The notes beneath the pieces are model-generated. The model searched no databases, was not told where the DNA came from, and saw nothing but the letters and a program-made list of their open reading frames with translations. This document shows, in pieces, positions 25,727 to 36,991 of a stretch of 64,000 bases of DNA (position 1 is the first letter of the stretch; the number at the start of each line of letters is the position of its first letter). The stretch comes from Gracilibacillus salitolerans. GTDB lineage: Bacteria; Bacillota; Bacilli; Bacillales; Amphibacillaceae. A program made the translations under genes and the position numbers. The DNA is taken from NCBI RefSeq assembly GCF_009650095.1, contig NZ_CP045915.1, positions 1,984,001 to 2,048,000 on the forward strand, read 5' to 3'.

Positions 25727-26479
25727 TTAATGCTCATGGGTCACTAGATTTAGCGGGTGACCATAAAAATCAGATAATTGATCTTTCGATAGTGTTTGAA
25801 ACTCATTAGGATTACCATGAAAATGTAGTGTTTTGTTTAAACAGGCCACTCTAGAGGCATGATGTGTCATTGTCCCAATATCATGGGTTACTAATAACAA
25901 GGTAATGTTTTGTTGATTTAATTCATGTAATAGATCAAAAAACTTTTCTACATTTTCAGCATCGACACCTACCGTAGGCTCATCCAAGATTATTAATTTT
26001 GGATTACTGACAAGTGCTCGAGCGATAAAAATTCGCTGTTGCTGTCCCCCAGACAGGTCTCCGATATTTTCAGAAAGATAATCGGTCATTCCTACTTTTT
26101 CTACAGCTTCGTAAATGAGTTTTTTATCCTGACGTGAGAGTCGTCTGAAATAGCCCAGTTTGGAAGCGAGTCCCATAGTAACGACTTCTTCCACTGTTGC
26201 AGGGAATCCACGGTTAAAACTGTTTGCTTTTTGCGATACATAACCTAATTTATTTTTTTCTTTAAATTTGCGAATCGGTTGACCGAAAAGATGGATCGTC
26301 CCAGTAGTTGGCTTTTCCATCCCCAATAATAGTTTGATCAGAGTTGTCTTTCCTCCACCATTCGGTCCTACGAGTCCAATAAAGTCACCTTTATTTATTG
26401 TGAAATTGACATCTGATAAAGCTTGCCGGTCGCCATAATGAAAATTGACATTCTTCATCTCAACAATTGGTTTTGACAT
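25727..26479 (-). CDS. znuC: Zinc ABC transporter ATPase ZnuC
   Basis: A 250-residue ABC ATPase. Walker A G-P-N-G-G-G-K-T-T, signature L-S-G-G-Q-Q-Q, Walker B L-I-I-L-D-E-P and switch His (V-T-H-D) are present. The C-terminal part ends in a short His-containing tail (V-T-H-E-H). The ATG at 26479 has AAGGTGAT upstream, while the GTG at 26488 lies in that site. First gene of the operon, directly downstream of the Zur box. It pairs with ZnuB. Confidence 0.92.
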   Translation of the reverse strand: MSKPIVEMKNVNFHYGDRQALSDVNFTINKGDFIGLVGPNGGGKTTLIKLLLGMEKPTTGTIHLFGQPIRKFKEKNKLGYVSQKANSFNRGFPATVEEVVTMGLASKLGYFRRLSRQDKKLIYEAVEKVGMTDYLSENIGDLSGGQQQRIFIARALVSNPKLIILDEPTVGVDAENVEKFFDLLHELNQQNITLLLVTHDIGTMTHHASRVACLNKTLHFHGNPNEFQTLSKDQLSDFYGHPLNLVTHEH

Positions 26480-26515
26480 AATTATCACCTTCGTTTTTCA
26501 ATCTGTACATATTTT

Positions 26516-26532
26516 ATCGTAATCATTACGGT
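26516..26532 (-). promoter_or_regulatory. Zur box
   Basis: The core CGTAATCATTACG (26518-26530) is a perfect dyad, and the flanks extend it towards the Bacillus Zur consensus AAATCGTAAT-N-ATTACGATTT. It lies about 38 bases before the znuC start, in the promoter zone. Confidence 0.85.
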
Positions 26533-26659
26533 TTGTAAATTATCCAGACCGGAAAATATCAGCTTATTTGGTATTGTCATGATATTCCAACTGGATCATT
26601 TGATTTTTATCTCATCTTTTCGTTAAAATAATAGCAACGAAGATGAGGAGGAGTTATGC

Positions 26660-27016
26660 ATGACAGTTCAGTTTTATTGGTATCCTAAATGTGGGACTTG
26701 CCGGAAAGCGAAGAAGTGGTTAGATGAACATCAAGTTGATTATGAAGCTATACATATCGTGGACAACCCACCTAGTAAAGCAGAATTGAAAAGTATAATT
26801 GATAAAAGTGGTTTACCATATAAAAAATTCTTTAATACAAGTGGCAAGAAATACCGTGAATTAGGTTTGAAAGATAAATTGAAAGACGCAACAGAGGATG
26901 AAATGCTTGATTATTTGACTTCTGACGGTATGTTATTGAAACGACCACTGTCAGTTGGTGAAGACCAAGTGACAATAGGATATAAAGAGGAAACATTTGA
27001 ACAAACTTGGAATTAA
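26660..27016 (+). CDS. yusI: ArsC/Spx family protein YusI
   Basis: A 118-residue thioredoxin-fold protein of the ArsC/Spx family. The C-G-T-C motif is at residues 11-14 (Y-P-K-C-G-T-C-R-K-A), and the typical L-L-K-R-P sequence appears near residue 95. The function in Bacillus is unknown; neither arsenate reduction nor an RNA-polymerase role like that of Spx has been shown for this branch. Synteny with B. subtilis (yusI next to gcvH) supports the name. AGGAGG precedes the start. Confidence 0.88.
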   Translation: MTVQFYWYPKCGTCRKAKKWLDEHQVDYEAIHIVDNPPSKAELKSIIDKSGLPYKKFFNTSGKKYRELGLKDKLKDATEDEMLDYLTSDGMLLKRPLSVGEDQVTIGYKEETFEQTWN

Positions 27017-27056
27017 AGGAATAGTATAAAATTGCAACTATTTAGGAGGATTTTTC

Positions 27057-27440
27057 ATGAGTTTACCAGAAAATTATTTATATTCAAAAGAGCATGAATG
27101 GGTGAAGAAAGAAGATGGCAAGTTAAGAATAGGTGTTACAGATCATGCGCAATCAGAATTAGGAGATATTGTGTTTATTGAACTGCCAGAAGTGGGAGAT
27201 GAGATCAAAACAGATGAACCATTCGGAAGTGCTGAATCTGTTAAGACAGTTTCAGAATTATATGCACCTGTCACTGGTAAAGTCGTAGAAGTAAATAGTG
27301 AATTAGAAGATAATCCGGAATTTGTTAATGAATCTCCGTATGACAAAGCATGGATGATTGTGGTAGAACCTAGTAATCAGTCAGAAGTAGAAGAGTTATT
27401 ATCTGCTGAAGATTATGATAAAATGATCAACGAAGCGTAA
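27057..27440 (+). CDS. gcvH: Glycine cleavage system H protein
   Basis: A 127-residue lipoyl carrier protein. The modified residue is Lys63 in E-S-V-K-T-V-S-E. It carries the aminomethyl group between the P and T proteins of glycine cleavage and, in Bacillus, is also a relay for lipoate to other complexes. It is monocistronic or co-transcribed with yusI (40 bp upstream), with a terminator after it. The start has an AGGAGG site. Confidence 0.96.
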   Translation: MSLPENYLYSKEHEWVKKEDGKLRIGVTDHAQSELGDIVFIELPEVGDEIKTDEPFGSAESVKTVSELYAPVTGKVVEVNSELEDNPEFVNESPYDKAWMIVVEPSNQSEVEELLSAEDYDKMINEA

Positions 27441-27448
27441 CAAACAGG

Positions 27449-27482
27449 TAGCATTCGCATGTAGCGGATGCTATATTTTTTA
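27449..27482 (+). terminator. Terminator after gcvH
   Basis: GTAGCATTCGC / GCGGATGCTAT stem with one G-T pair and an ATTTTTT tail. Confidence 0.85.
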
Positions 27483-27539
27483 ATGAAGTATCATTAGACT
27501 GTCATAACCTAAATACGTATATCCATACAATAAAATAAA

Positions 27540-27678
27540 GTGAGACTTCCAACGGTGGTTTTTAACCCCCACTGGCCTGGCGAAACTTATTAGGAAAGTA
27601 GCGACCGTTATCCCTAAATTAGCTTCATTGACATACTCTCTTGAAGTGGGGGGCTTACGGACGAGTAGCGCCGTGATA
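27540..27678 (-). repeat. Dispersed palindromic repeat, copy D (full length, reverse)
   Basis: Read on the minus strand it goes from TATCACGGCGCTA through CGTCCGTAAG and the ACTTCAAG arm to the linker AATAAGTTTCGCC, then the right hairpin and GTCTCAC. The core is diverged, but both ends and the linker are kept. The flank beyond GTCTCAC is TTTAT, as in copies B and F. Confidence 0.82.
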
Positions 27679-27727
27679 ACATAATAGCTTTTGGTTTAAT
27701 TTGAACTTTGAGAAGTAGGTGAGCCAA

Positions 27728-28078
27728 TTGTCAAAACAAGAAATAAAAGTGATTATAGTGGAAGGTAGATCTGATAAAGAAAAAGTGGCAAAATTAGTGG
27801 ATGAAGAAGTTGAGATTGTCTGTACCAATGGCACGATCAATGTAGAACGTTTGGAAAATTTAATTGAAATGTTTAATATGGATTATCGGGATGTTTTTAT
27901 ACTAGTTGATGAAGATAATGCTGGTAAGAAATTAAGAAAACAATTATCCAAAGAATTACCACATGCCATCCATATATATATTGACAAATCGTATCGTGAA
28001 GTGGCAGCTACACCTGTATCTGAGTTAGCAGTAGCACTTGTTTCATCTCATATCATGATAAATCCAGAATACTTATAA
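27728..28078 (+). CDS. yusF: Toprim domain protein YusF
   Basis: A small stand-alone Toprim protein of about 116 residues. The catalytic Glu (V-I-I-V-E-G-R-S-D) and the D-x-D-like motif (I-L-V-D-E-D) characteristic of the fold are present. Small Toprim proteins of this type resemble the RNase M5 nuclease domain, but no substrate is known for YusF. I chose the TTG at 27728, with AGGTG six bases upstream; the GTG at 27719 lies inside that site. Gene order yusF-yusE follows B. subtilis. Confidence 0.85.
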   Translation: MSKQEIKVIIVEGRSDKEKVAKLVDEEVEIVCTNGTINVERLENLIEMFNMDYRDVFILVDEDNAGKKLRKQLSKELPHAIHIYIDKSYREVAATPVSELAVALVSSHIMINPEYL

Positions 28079-28095
28079 TATAGAAGGAGATTGTA

Positions 28096-28419
28096 ATGAT
28101 TGATATAAAGAAGGAAAATTGGGATAACCTATTACATTATGAGGAACCACTAGTCATCTTCGTGCATACACCTTTTTGTGCGACGTGTCAATTAGCAGAA
28201 CGAATGTTAACGATATTGGAAGAAGCAGATCAGGCACAGTCTTTTTTACGGATGAACGCTTCTTTTTTTCCGGAATTCATGGAGAATAATAAAATCCAAA
28301 GTGTACCTGCTCTGCTATTGGTGAAAGATGGTGGTGTAGTTGATAAACTGTATGCTTTTGAATCGGTAACTAAATTACACAATGTCTTGGAAGGTTGGAA
28401 ACAAAAACAGAGCATTTAG
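28096..28419 (+). CDS. yusE: Thioredoxin-like protein YusE
   Basis: A 107-residue thioredoxin-fold protein. The C-A-T-C active site is at residues 28-31, and the cis-Pro motif S-V-P-A-L follows. There is no signal peptide, so it acts in the cytosol. It lies 18 bases after yusF with an AAGGAGA site. Its redox partner is unknown. Confidence 0.9.
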   Translation: MIDIKKENWDNLLHYEEPLVIFVHTPFCATCQLAERMLTILEEADQAQSFLRMNASFFPEFMENNKIQSVPALLLVKDGGVVDKLYAFESVTKLHNVLEGWKQKQSI

Positions 28420-28586
28420 CAATAAAATCAAGTAATTTGTAAGAATTTATACCATACATTTTTCTGTTAGTTATATATGATTACAAGTGGTTGTGTATCT
28501 GTGTACATCTTCTTTCATCACATTTGGTCACTATGTAAGAAGATGTTACAATTATAATTGTCAAATAAAGAAAGGATTGATTTATT

Positions 28587-28775
28587 ATTAGTGACCAATT
28601 AAATCTACAGTACACAACGGAAATGGAAAAAGCGATGCTTCAATCCCACGGGGTAGGATATGCTGAATACAGCCGTAAACTTTCCCAGCGATTAGACATC
28701 GAAAAAGAAAGAGAAACAAGTTACCATAAAAGCCAAGAAGTTGTGAGAGATGTAGAACGTTTAGTTCACAGATAA
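28587..28775 (+). CDS. Small unassigned protein with a probable ATT start
   Basis: An open frame of 62 codons that I cannot assign. No ATG, GTG or TTG starts the full frame; it would begin with ATT at 28587 (or ATT at 28584), 7-10 bases after AAAGAAAGGA, followed by S-D-Q-L-N-L-Q-Y. The product is charged and probably helical, with S-H-G-V-G-Y-A-E-Y-S-R-K-L in the middle and a basic end. An internal ATG at codon 13 would give 50 residues. A terminator lies 58 bases after the stop, and yusE ends 167 bases upstream. It has the codon use and regular frame of a real gene. Confidence 0.55.
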   Translation: MSDQLNLQYTTEMEKAMLQSHGVGYAEYSRKLSQRLDIEKERETSYHKSQEVVRDVERLVHR

Positions 28776-28832
28776 TAATAATTGGATGTTAGAGGAAAAA
28801 TAAATAAAACAAATGAAAATAGACACTAAGAT

Positions 28833-28870
28833 ACAACAGTTACTTTCCATAAGTAGCTGTTGTTTTGTTT
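28833..28870 (+). terminator. Terminator after the small unassigned ORF
   Basis: ACAACAGTTACT / AGTAGCTGTTGT stem with one G-T pair, then TTTTGTTTT. It supports transcription of the small ORF upstream. Confidence 0.85.
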
Positions 28871-28976
28871 TATCACGGTGCTAATCGTCCGTAAAACTCC
28901 CACTTGAAGGTTCAAGTAAATCAAAGAAGCTAAGTGAGGGAGAACGGACGCTAACATCCTAATAAGTTTCGCTAAA
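28871..28976 (+). repeat. Dispersed palindromic repeat, copy E (3' truncated)
   Basis: TATCACGGTGCTAATCGTCCGTAAAAC, the CCCACTTGAAG and TAAGTGAGGG arms and AACGGACGCTAAC are present, followed by AATAAGTTTCGC, where similarity ends. The right hairpin and GTCTCAC end are missing. It abuts the terminator of the preceding ORF. Confidence 0.8.
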
Positions 28977-29215
28977 AAGAAAGTATCTATCCACAGTGTC
29001 AGTAATAGCTTGATCTGAATTATCGTTTGAATCGATAATTGCAGGTTAAGTGTGGTATAATATCAAACGGATTAAATGAAATCAGTCGTTTCCGAAAGTG
29101 GTAAAATGGTTGATTATAGATTCGAAATAGTATAAGATTATAATGAGAATAAAGTGAGAATGGATTTAATTCCACTTCAAATCAATACATTTAAAAGCTT
29201 TGGAGGTATGTAGTT
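28977..29215 (+). other. Upstream region of sufCDSUB
   Basis: Holds an 8-bp inverted repeat (AATTATCG ... CGATAATT, near 29021-29043) and two TATAAT words (about 29055 and 29139). No -35 element fits either well. Regulation of suf cannot be settled from this. Confidence 0.4.
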
Positions 29216-30001
29216 ATGGCAAGTTCTACTTTAGAAATTAAAGATCTTCATGTTGAAATAGAAGGTCAGGAAATATTAAAAGGTGTTAATCTTACCATTA
29301 AAGGTGGAGAATTTCACGCAGTAATGGGACCAAATGGTACAGGTAAATCAACATTAGCATCTGCTATCATGGGTCACCCCAAATATGAAGTGACAAAAGG
29401 TGACATTCTTCTTGATGGGGAAGATGTATTGGAAATGGAAGTAGATGAGCGTGCACAAGCTGGTCTATTTTTGGCCATGCAATATCCAAGTGAAATTAGT
29501 GGTGTAACAACTTCTGATTTCTTACGTTCTTCTATTAACGCACACCGTGAAGAAGGCGATGAAATTTCTTTAATGAAATTCATTAAAGAAATGGATGGAG
29601 CGATGGATTATCTGGAAATGGATAAAAACATGGCACAACGTTACTTGAACGAAGGTTTCTCTGGTGGTGAGAAGAAACGTAACGAAATTCTTCAATTAAT
29701 GATGTTGAAACCAGCTATCGGTATTCTTGATGAAATTGACTCTGGTCTTGATATTGATGCACTAAAAGTAGTATCAAAAGGTATCAATAAACTACGTGAT
29801 GAGTCATTCGGTTGCTTGATCATTACGCACTATCAACGTTTGTTAGACTATATCACACCAGACAAAGTACATGTCATGATGAAAGGTCGTGTCGTGAAAT
29901 CTGGTGGGCCAGAATTAGCTCAACGCTTAGAAGCAGAAGGTTATGACTGGATCAAGCAAGAACTTGGTATTGAAGATGAAACTGTAGGACAAAAAGCGTA
30001 A
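29216..30001 (+). CDS. sufC: Fe-S cluster assembly ATPase SufC
   Basis: A 261-residue ABC-type ATPase with Walker A (G-P-N-G-T-G-K-S-T), the variant signature F-S-G-G-E-K-K and Walker B (I-G-I-L-D-E-I-D-S-G-L-D). It forms a complex with SufB and SufD that builds Fe-S clusters in the cytosol. AAAGGTATG-type spacing: GGAGG lies eight bases before the ATG. First gene of sufCDSUB, the standard Bacillus order. Confidence 0.97.
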   Translation: MASSTLEIKDLHVEIEGQEILKGVNLTIKGGEFHAVMGPNGTGKSTLASAIMGHPKYEVTKGDILLDGEDVLEMEVDERAQAGLFLAMQYPSEISGVTTSDFLRSSINAHREEGDEISLMKFIKEMDGAMDYLEMDKNMAQRYLNEGFSGGEKKRNEILQLMMLKPAIGILDEIDSGLDIDALKVVSKGINKLRDESFGCLIITHYQRLLDYITPDKVHVMMKGRVVKSGGPELAQRLEAEGYDWIKQELGIEDETVGQKA

Positions 30002-30016
30002 GGTAGGAGGTATCGT

Positions 30017-32977
<2,961 letters not shown>

Positions 32978-33010
32978 GCACAAACGAAATCCAATATAGG
33001 AGGTAATAGT

Positions 33011-34408
33011 ATGGCTAAAAAAGCACCTGAAATAGGCGAATATAAATATGGCTTTCATGACAGAGATGTTTCGATTTTCCGTACTGAAAAGGGGCTTACA
33101 CGTGCAGTAGTGGAAGAAATTTCTCGCATGAAAGAAGAACCAGAGTGGATGTTAGAATTCCGCTTAAAAGCATTAGAACAATTCTATAAAAAACCAATGC
33201 CACAATGGGGTGGCGACCTTTCAGAATTAGACTTTGATGAAATTACCTATTACGTAAAACCATCTGAGCGTTCTGAACGTTCTTGGGATGAAGTACCTGA
33301 TGAAATCAAGCAAACATTTGATAAATTAGGTATACCTGAAGCCGAGCAAAAATATCTTGCTGGTGTATCTGCACAATACGAATCAGAAGTTGTCTATCAC
33401 AACTTAAAAGAAGACCTAGAAGACTTAGGTATTGTCTTCAAAGATACTGATACGGCGTTAAAAGAAAACGAAGATCTGTTCAAAGAGTATTTCGGAAAAG
33501 TAATACCATCGTCTGACAATAAATTTTCAGCATTAAATACTGCGGTATGGTCTGGTGGATCATTTATTTACGTACCAAAAGGCGTAAAAACGGAGACACC
33601 TTTACAAGCATACTTCCGTATTAACTCTGAAAACATGGGTCAATTCGAACGTACGTTAATTATCGTTGACGAAGGTGCTTCTGTACACTATGTAGAAGGT
33701 TGTACGGCACCAACATATACAACGAACTCATTACACAGTGCCGTTGTTGAAATCTTTGTTAAGAAAGACGCATATTGCCGTTACACAACAATTCAAAACT
33801 GGGCAAACAATGTGTATAATCTAGTTACAAAACGTGCAACATGTGATGCAAATGCAACGATGGAATGGATCGATGGTAACATTGGTTCTAAATTAACCAT
33901 GAAATATCCTGCAATTATTCTAAAAGGCGAGGGTGCTCGTGGGAATACTCTTTCCATTGCATTAGCAGGTAAAGGACAGCACCAACATGCAGGTGCTAAA
34001 ATGCACCACTTGGCGCCTAATACTTCTTCAACGATTGTTTCTAAATCGATCTCCAAACAAGGTGGTAAAGTTTCTTATCTTGGTATGGTACACTTTGGAC
34101 GTAAAGCAGAGGGTGCTCGTTCTAACATTGAATGTGATACGTTAATTATGGACAACAAATCAACTTCAGATACAATTCCTTACAATGAGATTTTAAATGA
34201 TAATATCTCATTAGAACATGAGGCAAAAGTCTCCAAAGTATCTGAAGAACAATTATTTTATCTAATGAGTCGTGGTCTTTCAGAAGAAGAAGCTACTGAA
34301 ATGATCGTAATGGGCTTCATCGAACCATTTACAAAAGAACTTCCAATGGAATATGCGGTAGAAATGAACCGTCTTATCAAGTTCGAAATGGAAGGTAGTA
34401 TTGGATAA
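33011..34408 (+). CDS. sufB: Fe-S cluster assembly scaffold SufB
   Basis: A 465-residue SufB protein. Beta-helix region, Y-V-E-G-C-T-A-P and R-S-N-I-E-C-D-T are conserved SufB landmarks, and the C-terminus is helical. It is the main scaffold of the SufBCD complex. It starts 33 bases after sufU with an AGGAGG site, and a terminator follows. Last gene of the operon. Confidence 0.97.
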   Translation: MAKKAPEIGEYKYGFHDRDVSIFRTEKGLTRAVVEEISRMKEEPEWMLEFRLKALEQFYKKPMPQWGGDLSELDFDEITYYVKPSERSERSWDEVPDEIKQTFDKLGIPEAEQKYLAGVSAQYESEVVYHNLKEDLEDLGIVFKDTDTALKENEDLFKEYFGKVIPSSDNKFSALNTAVWSGGSFIYVPKGVKTETPLQAYFRINSENMGQFERTLIIVDEGASVHYVEGCTAPTYTTNSLHSAVVEIFVKKDAYCRYTTIQNWANNVYNLVTKRATCDANATMEWIDGNIGSKLTMKYPAIILKGEGARGNTLSIALAGKGQHQHAGAKMHHLAPNTSSTIVSKSISKQGGKVSYLGMVHFGRKAEGARSNIECDTLIMDNKSTSDTIPYNEILNDNISLEHEAKVSKVSEEQLFYLMSRGLSEEEATEMIVMGFIEPFTKELPMEYAVEMNRLIKFEMEGSIG

Positions 34409-34459
34409 TTAAGGTTGAAGCTTTGATATACTAAGCTTTAAGAGGAAATTAAAATCTAG

Positions 34460-34506
34460 GATAACGAGTTCGAGCTGATTTTGTGCCGATCTCGTTATCT
34501 TTTTAT
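34460..34506 (+). terminator. Terminator of the suf operon
   Basis: GATAACGAG / CTCGTTATC stem with a large partly paired loop and a TTTTTATAT tail. Confidence 0.78.
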
Positions 34507-34523
34507 ATATTCAGAAAAAACAT

Positions 34524-34830
34524 CTAACTGATCATTTTCCACTTCGCAGTGTCGGATAGATATTTATCAGAGGTTGTTTTAATTGTTTGATGACCTAAAT
34601 GGTGTGCAACATATTTTAAGTTAACGCCACTTTCTAATTGTAAAACATCATGAGTATGTCTAAATCCGTGAGCTTCTTTATACTCCACACCAGCTTTTTT
34701 GCATTAATCTCGAAAAGTATCCCTAACTATTGACTGTGTAAATAATTGCCCAAATAATACAATTGCATATTGATCATTACCCTTGTTTTCTTTTCTTCTG
34801 GTATAATAAATTCCATTTAAATAAAACCTC
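34524..34830 (-). pseudogene. Tyrosine recombinase (integrase), C-terminal remnant
   Basis: About 100 codons of a degenerate integrase end. The catalytic box H-G-F-R-H-T-H, then L-G-H-Q-T-I-K-T-T-S and the presumed nucleophile Tyr in S-D-K-Y-L are readable, and the frame ends at a TAG at 34524-34526. An in-frame TAA interrupts it upstream (F-R-D-stop-C-K-K), and a TGA closes the 5' side near 34838, so the N-terminal two thirds are missing. It is the last trace of a phage or integrative element beside the suf terminator; I found no other element genes or clear att repeats. Confidence 0.8.
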
Positions 34831-35123
34831 CATCACTTTCAAGTCACAAATAAAAATTCTAATTAATCGATCTTACTACTTGACAATAGAGGGGTAATTT
34901 CTTATATCATTACATGCATTTCTACATCATCCAACAAATTTCCTGCCAATACATCATATTTATTATAATTTTAATCCATACTAATAAAGCAGCAGTGCCT
35001 CATATCTAAACACTGCCGTTGCTCCACACCCATCACTAATAAGTGGTGGGTTCTTATTGGCTAAATATAAATGTTCAATATGTTCAATCGTATAATATTA
35101 CTCTTATGAAGGAGGTGATATGA
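34831..35123. other. Gene-free stretch with two hairpins
   Basis: Continues the 715-bp region after sufB. It holds AGCAGCAGTG / CACTGCCGTTGCT (34989-35022) and a terminator-like ACCCATCAC / GTGGTGGGT stem (35028-35051) followed only by TTCTTATT. No gene is supported. A ribosome site AAGGAGGTGAT precedes the next gene. Confidence 0.55.
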
Positions 35124-35423
35124 ATGAATACAATACAACGGATTGCTTTAGCATTAGTAATAATTGGTGCTATAAATTGGGGGCTAATTGGATTATTCCA
35201 ATTTGATTTGGTTGCATCTATATTCGGAGGACAAGATGCTCCACTATCCAGAGTCATCTATACATTAGTAGGAATCGGTGCTTTATGTTGCTTGCCTTTA
35301 TTGTTTACTCCCTTAGCTGATGAAGATAATAGAGGTGCTGAGAGGGAGAGAAATTTAGCTTATTCTACTGAGTTTGCAGAGGAAAATAATCCGTATGAAT
35401 TTGACAATGATAAAGAAAAATGA
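35124..35423 (+). CDS. DUF378 membrane protein
   Basis: A 99-residue protein with two membrane segments and the DUF378 signature A-I-N-W-G-L-I-G. Similar to B. subtilis YuzA, of unknown function. A polar Asp/Glu/Asn-rich tail of about 30 residues follows the domain. The start has an excellent AAGGAGGTGAT site. Monocistronic with its own terminator. Confidence 0.88.
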   Translation: MNTIQRIALALVIIGAINWGLIGLFQFDLVASIFGGQDAPLSRVIYTLVGIGALCCLPLLFTPLADEDNRGAERERNLAYSTEFAEENNPYEFDNDKEK

Positions 35424-35448
35424 TCAATTAGTATATTCGTCATTTGAT

Positions 35449-35480
35449 AGGACCGATTTTTCAATCGGTCCTTGTTCAAT
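35449..35480 (+). terminator. Terminator after the DUF378 gene
   Basis: AGGACCGATT / AATCGGTCCT stem with a TTTC loop, followed by TGTTCAATTT. Confidence 0.8.
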
Positions 35481-35662
35481 TTATATTATCGTAAAGAGGA
35501 AAAACGTAATTACTTTAATCCAGCTATTCATAAGAAGAGTTTGACTATATTAATTAATGGTGAGCTGAAGCCGATCATTATGATGCGTATATGTCTGTAT
35601 AAAACTGTTGATAATAGGAAAGTTAAATTTATAATCTTATGATATGAAGGGATTTTTGGGTT

Positions 35663-36991
35663 ATGGGTGAGTTATCCAAAAAAGTAAAAAAAAGATTTAA
35701 AAACAACGATGATTTTTTTCAGCAGGAAACTTATCTATACAAAGAAATAGTAGAGATAATGGGATTCAATACGTTAATTAATATTCCTAAAACAAAAGAT
35801 ATTCTTCAGGAGTATACAAAAAGTGTGCTTACGCCTGATATGCCTTTGGATGATTTCCTTAAAACAATAGGCGAAGTGAAAGAAGGTAATATAGATGATG
35901 CTATTCAATCTATTTTTGAGGGAAAATTGATCATTTGCTCTAATAAAGACCAATATGTAGTTGTTGATCCTATTCCAAAGGAACTGAATCGTTCGATAGA
36001 ACCACCTTCTAATGAAAATGTACTACAAGGTTCGCAAAGCTCCTTTATTGAGGATGTCGAGACCAATATAGGTTTGATTAGAAAAGAAAAAACTTCAGAG
36101 AAGTTACGTGTCAAGTCTTATTCGGTGGGAAAGAGGCAGAATAAAAAATTAGCATTATTGTATATCGAAGGTAATGTCAACAAAGATATATTAAGCGAAA
36201 TACAAAACCAAATTGAAAAAAATATAAAAAAGGAATTACAAAATCAACAAGATTTATCTAATATACTGGGTTTTTCTCCTTGGTTAACAATGTCTAAATT
36301 TCGCACATCTGAACTTCCTTCAGAAGCAGTGAAAATGCTACTCCAGGGTAGAGTTGTATTATTTATAGATAGGTTGCCAATTGCATTTATACTTCCAAGT
36401 TTAATATGGGATATGTTTACGGTAGAAAATGAACACAATTACCCTTATCCCTTAATGATCTTAATACGTGTTCTGCGAGTAGTAGGACTCTTGACAACTT
36501 TAATAGTGCCAGGTTTATACGTAGCACTTGTAGCTGTTAATCCAGGAGTTTTACGAATAGAGATGGCATTATCCATTGCCCAAAGCCGCCAAGGAGTACC
36601 CTATCCCGCGTTAGTTGAAGTTCTTATTATGTTATTAATTTTGGAATTAATTCTTGAAGCTAGCGTAAGGTTGCCAAAAAGTATTGGGCCTACTATTACG
36701 ATGGTGGGTGGTATTATTTTAGGTCAGGCTATTGTCGATGCAAAACTAGTGAGTAATTTATTGATTATCATTTTAGCTGCGACTACTATTGCTAATTTTA
36801 CAATTGTAGGTGTTCAAAATTCACTATCCATAAGATTATATAAATACTTAATCGTTATTTTTGCATCTATATATGGTGTTTTTGGTCTTTTAGCTGGAAT
36901 GTTATTAATTATAGCTTATTTATCTAGTCTAAGAACGTTTGGAGTATCTTATCTAAACTTCAATCTCGAAAGGGATGTTATTAAAAGGTGA
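35663..36991 (+). CDS. Spore germination protein GerA (second ger operon)
   Basis: A 442-residue GerAA-type protein, shorter than the copy at 18598 because the soluble N-terminal part and the tail are reduced. It contains G-R-V-V-L-F-I-D-R-L-P, then R-Q-G-V-P-Y-P-A-L-V-E-V-L-I-M and a G-P-T-I-T-M-V-G-G segment. The G-x-V-x-x-x-I-D block has no D-G-S-P motif, in contrast to the first operon. It starts the intact gerABC operon and overlaps gerB by four bases. Confidence 0.9.
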   Translation: MGELSKKVKKRFKNNDDFFQQETYLYKEIVEIMGFNTLINIPKTKDILQEYTKSVLTPDMPLDDFLKTIGEVKEGNIDDAIQSIFEGKLIICSNKDQYVVVDPIPKELNRSIEPPSNENVLQGSQSSFIEDVETNIGLIRKEKTSEKLRVKSYSVGKRQNKKLALLYIEGNVNKDILSEIQNQIEKNIKKELQNQQDLSNILGFSPWLTMSKFRTSELPSEAVKMLLQGRVVLFIDRLPIAFILPSLIWDMFTVENEHNYPYPLMILIRVLRVVGLLTTLIVPGLYVALVAVNPGVLRIEMALSIAQSRQGVPYPALVEVLIMLLILELILEASVRLPKSIGPTITMVGGIILGQAIVDAKLVSNLLIIILAATTIANFTIVGVQNSLSIRLYKYLIVIFASIYGVFGLLAGMLLIIAYLSSLRTFGVSYLNFNLERDVIKR

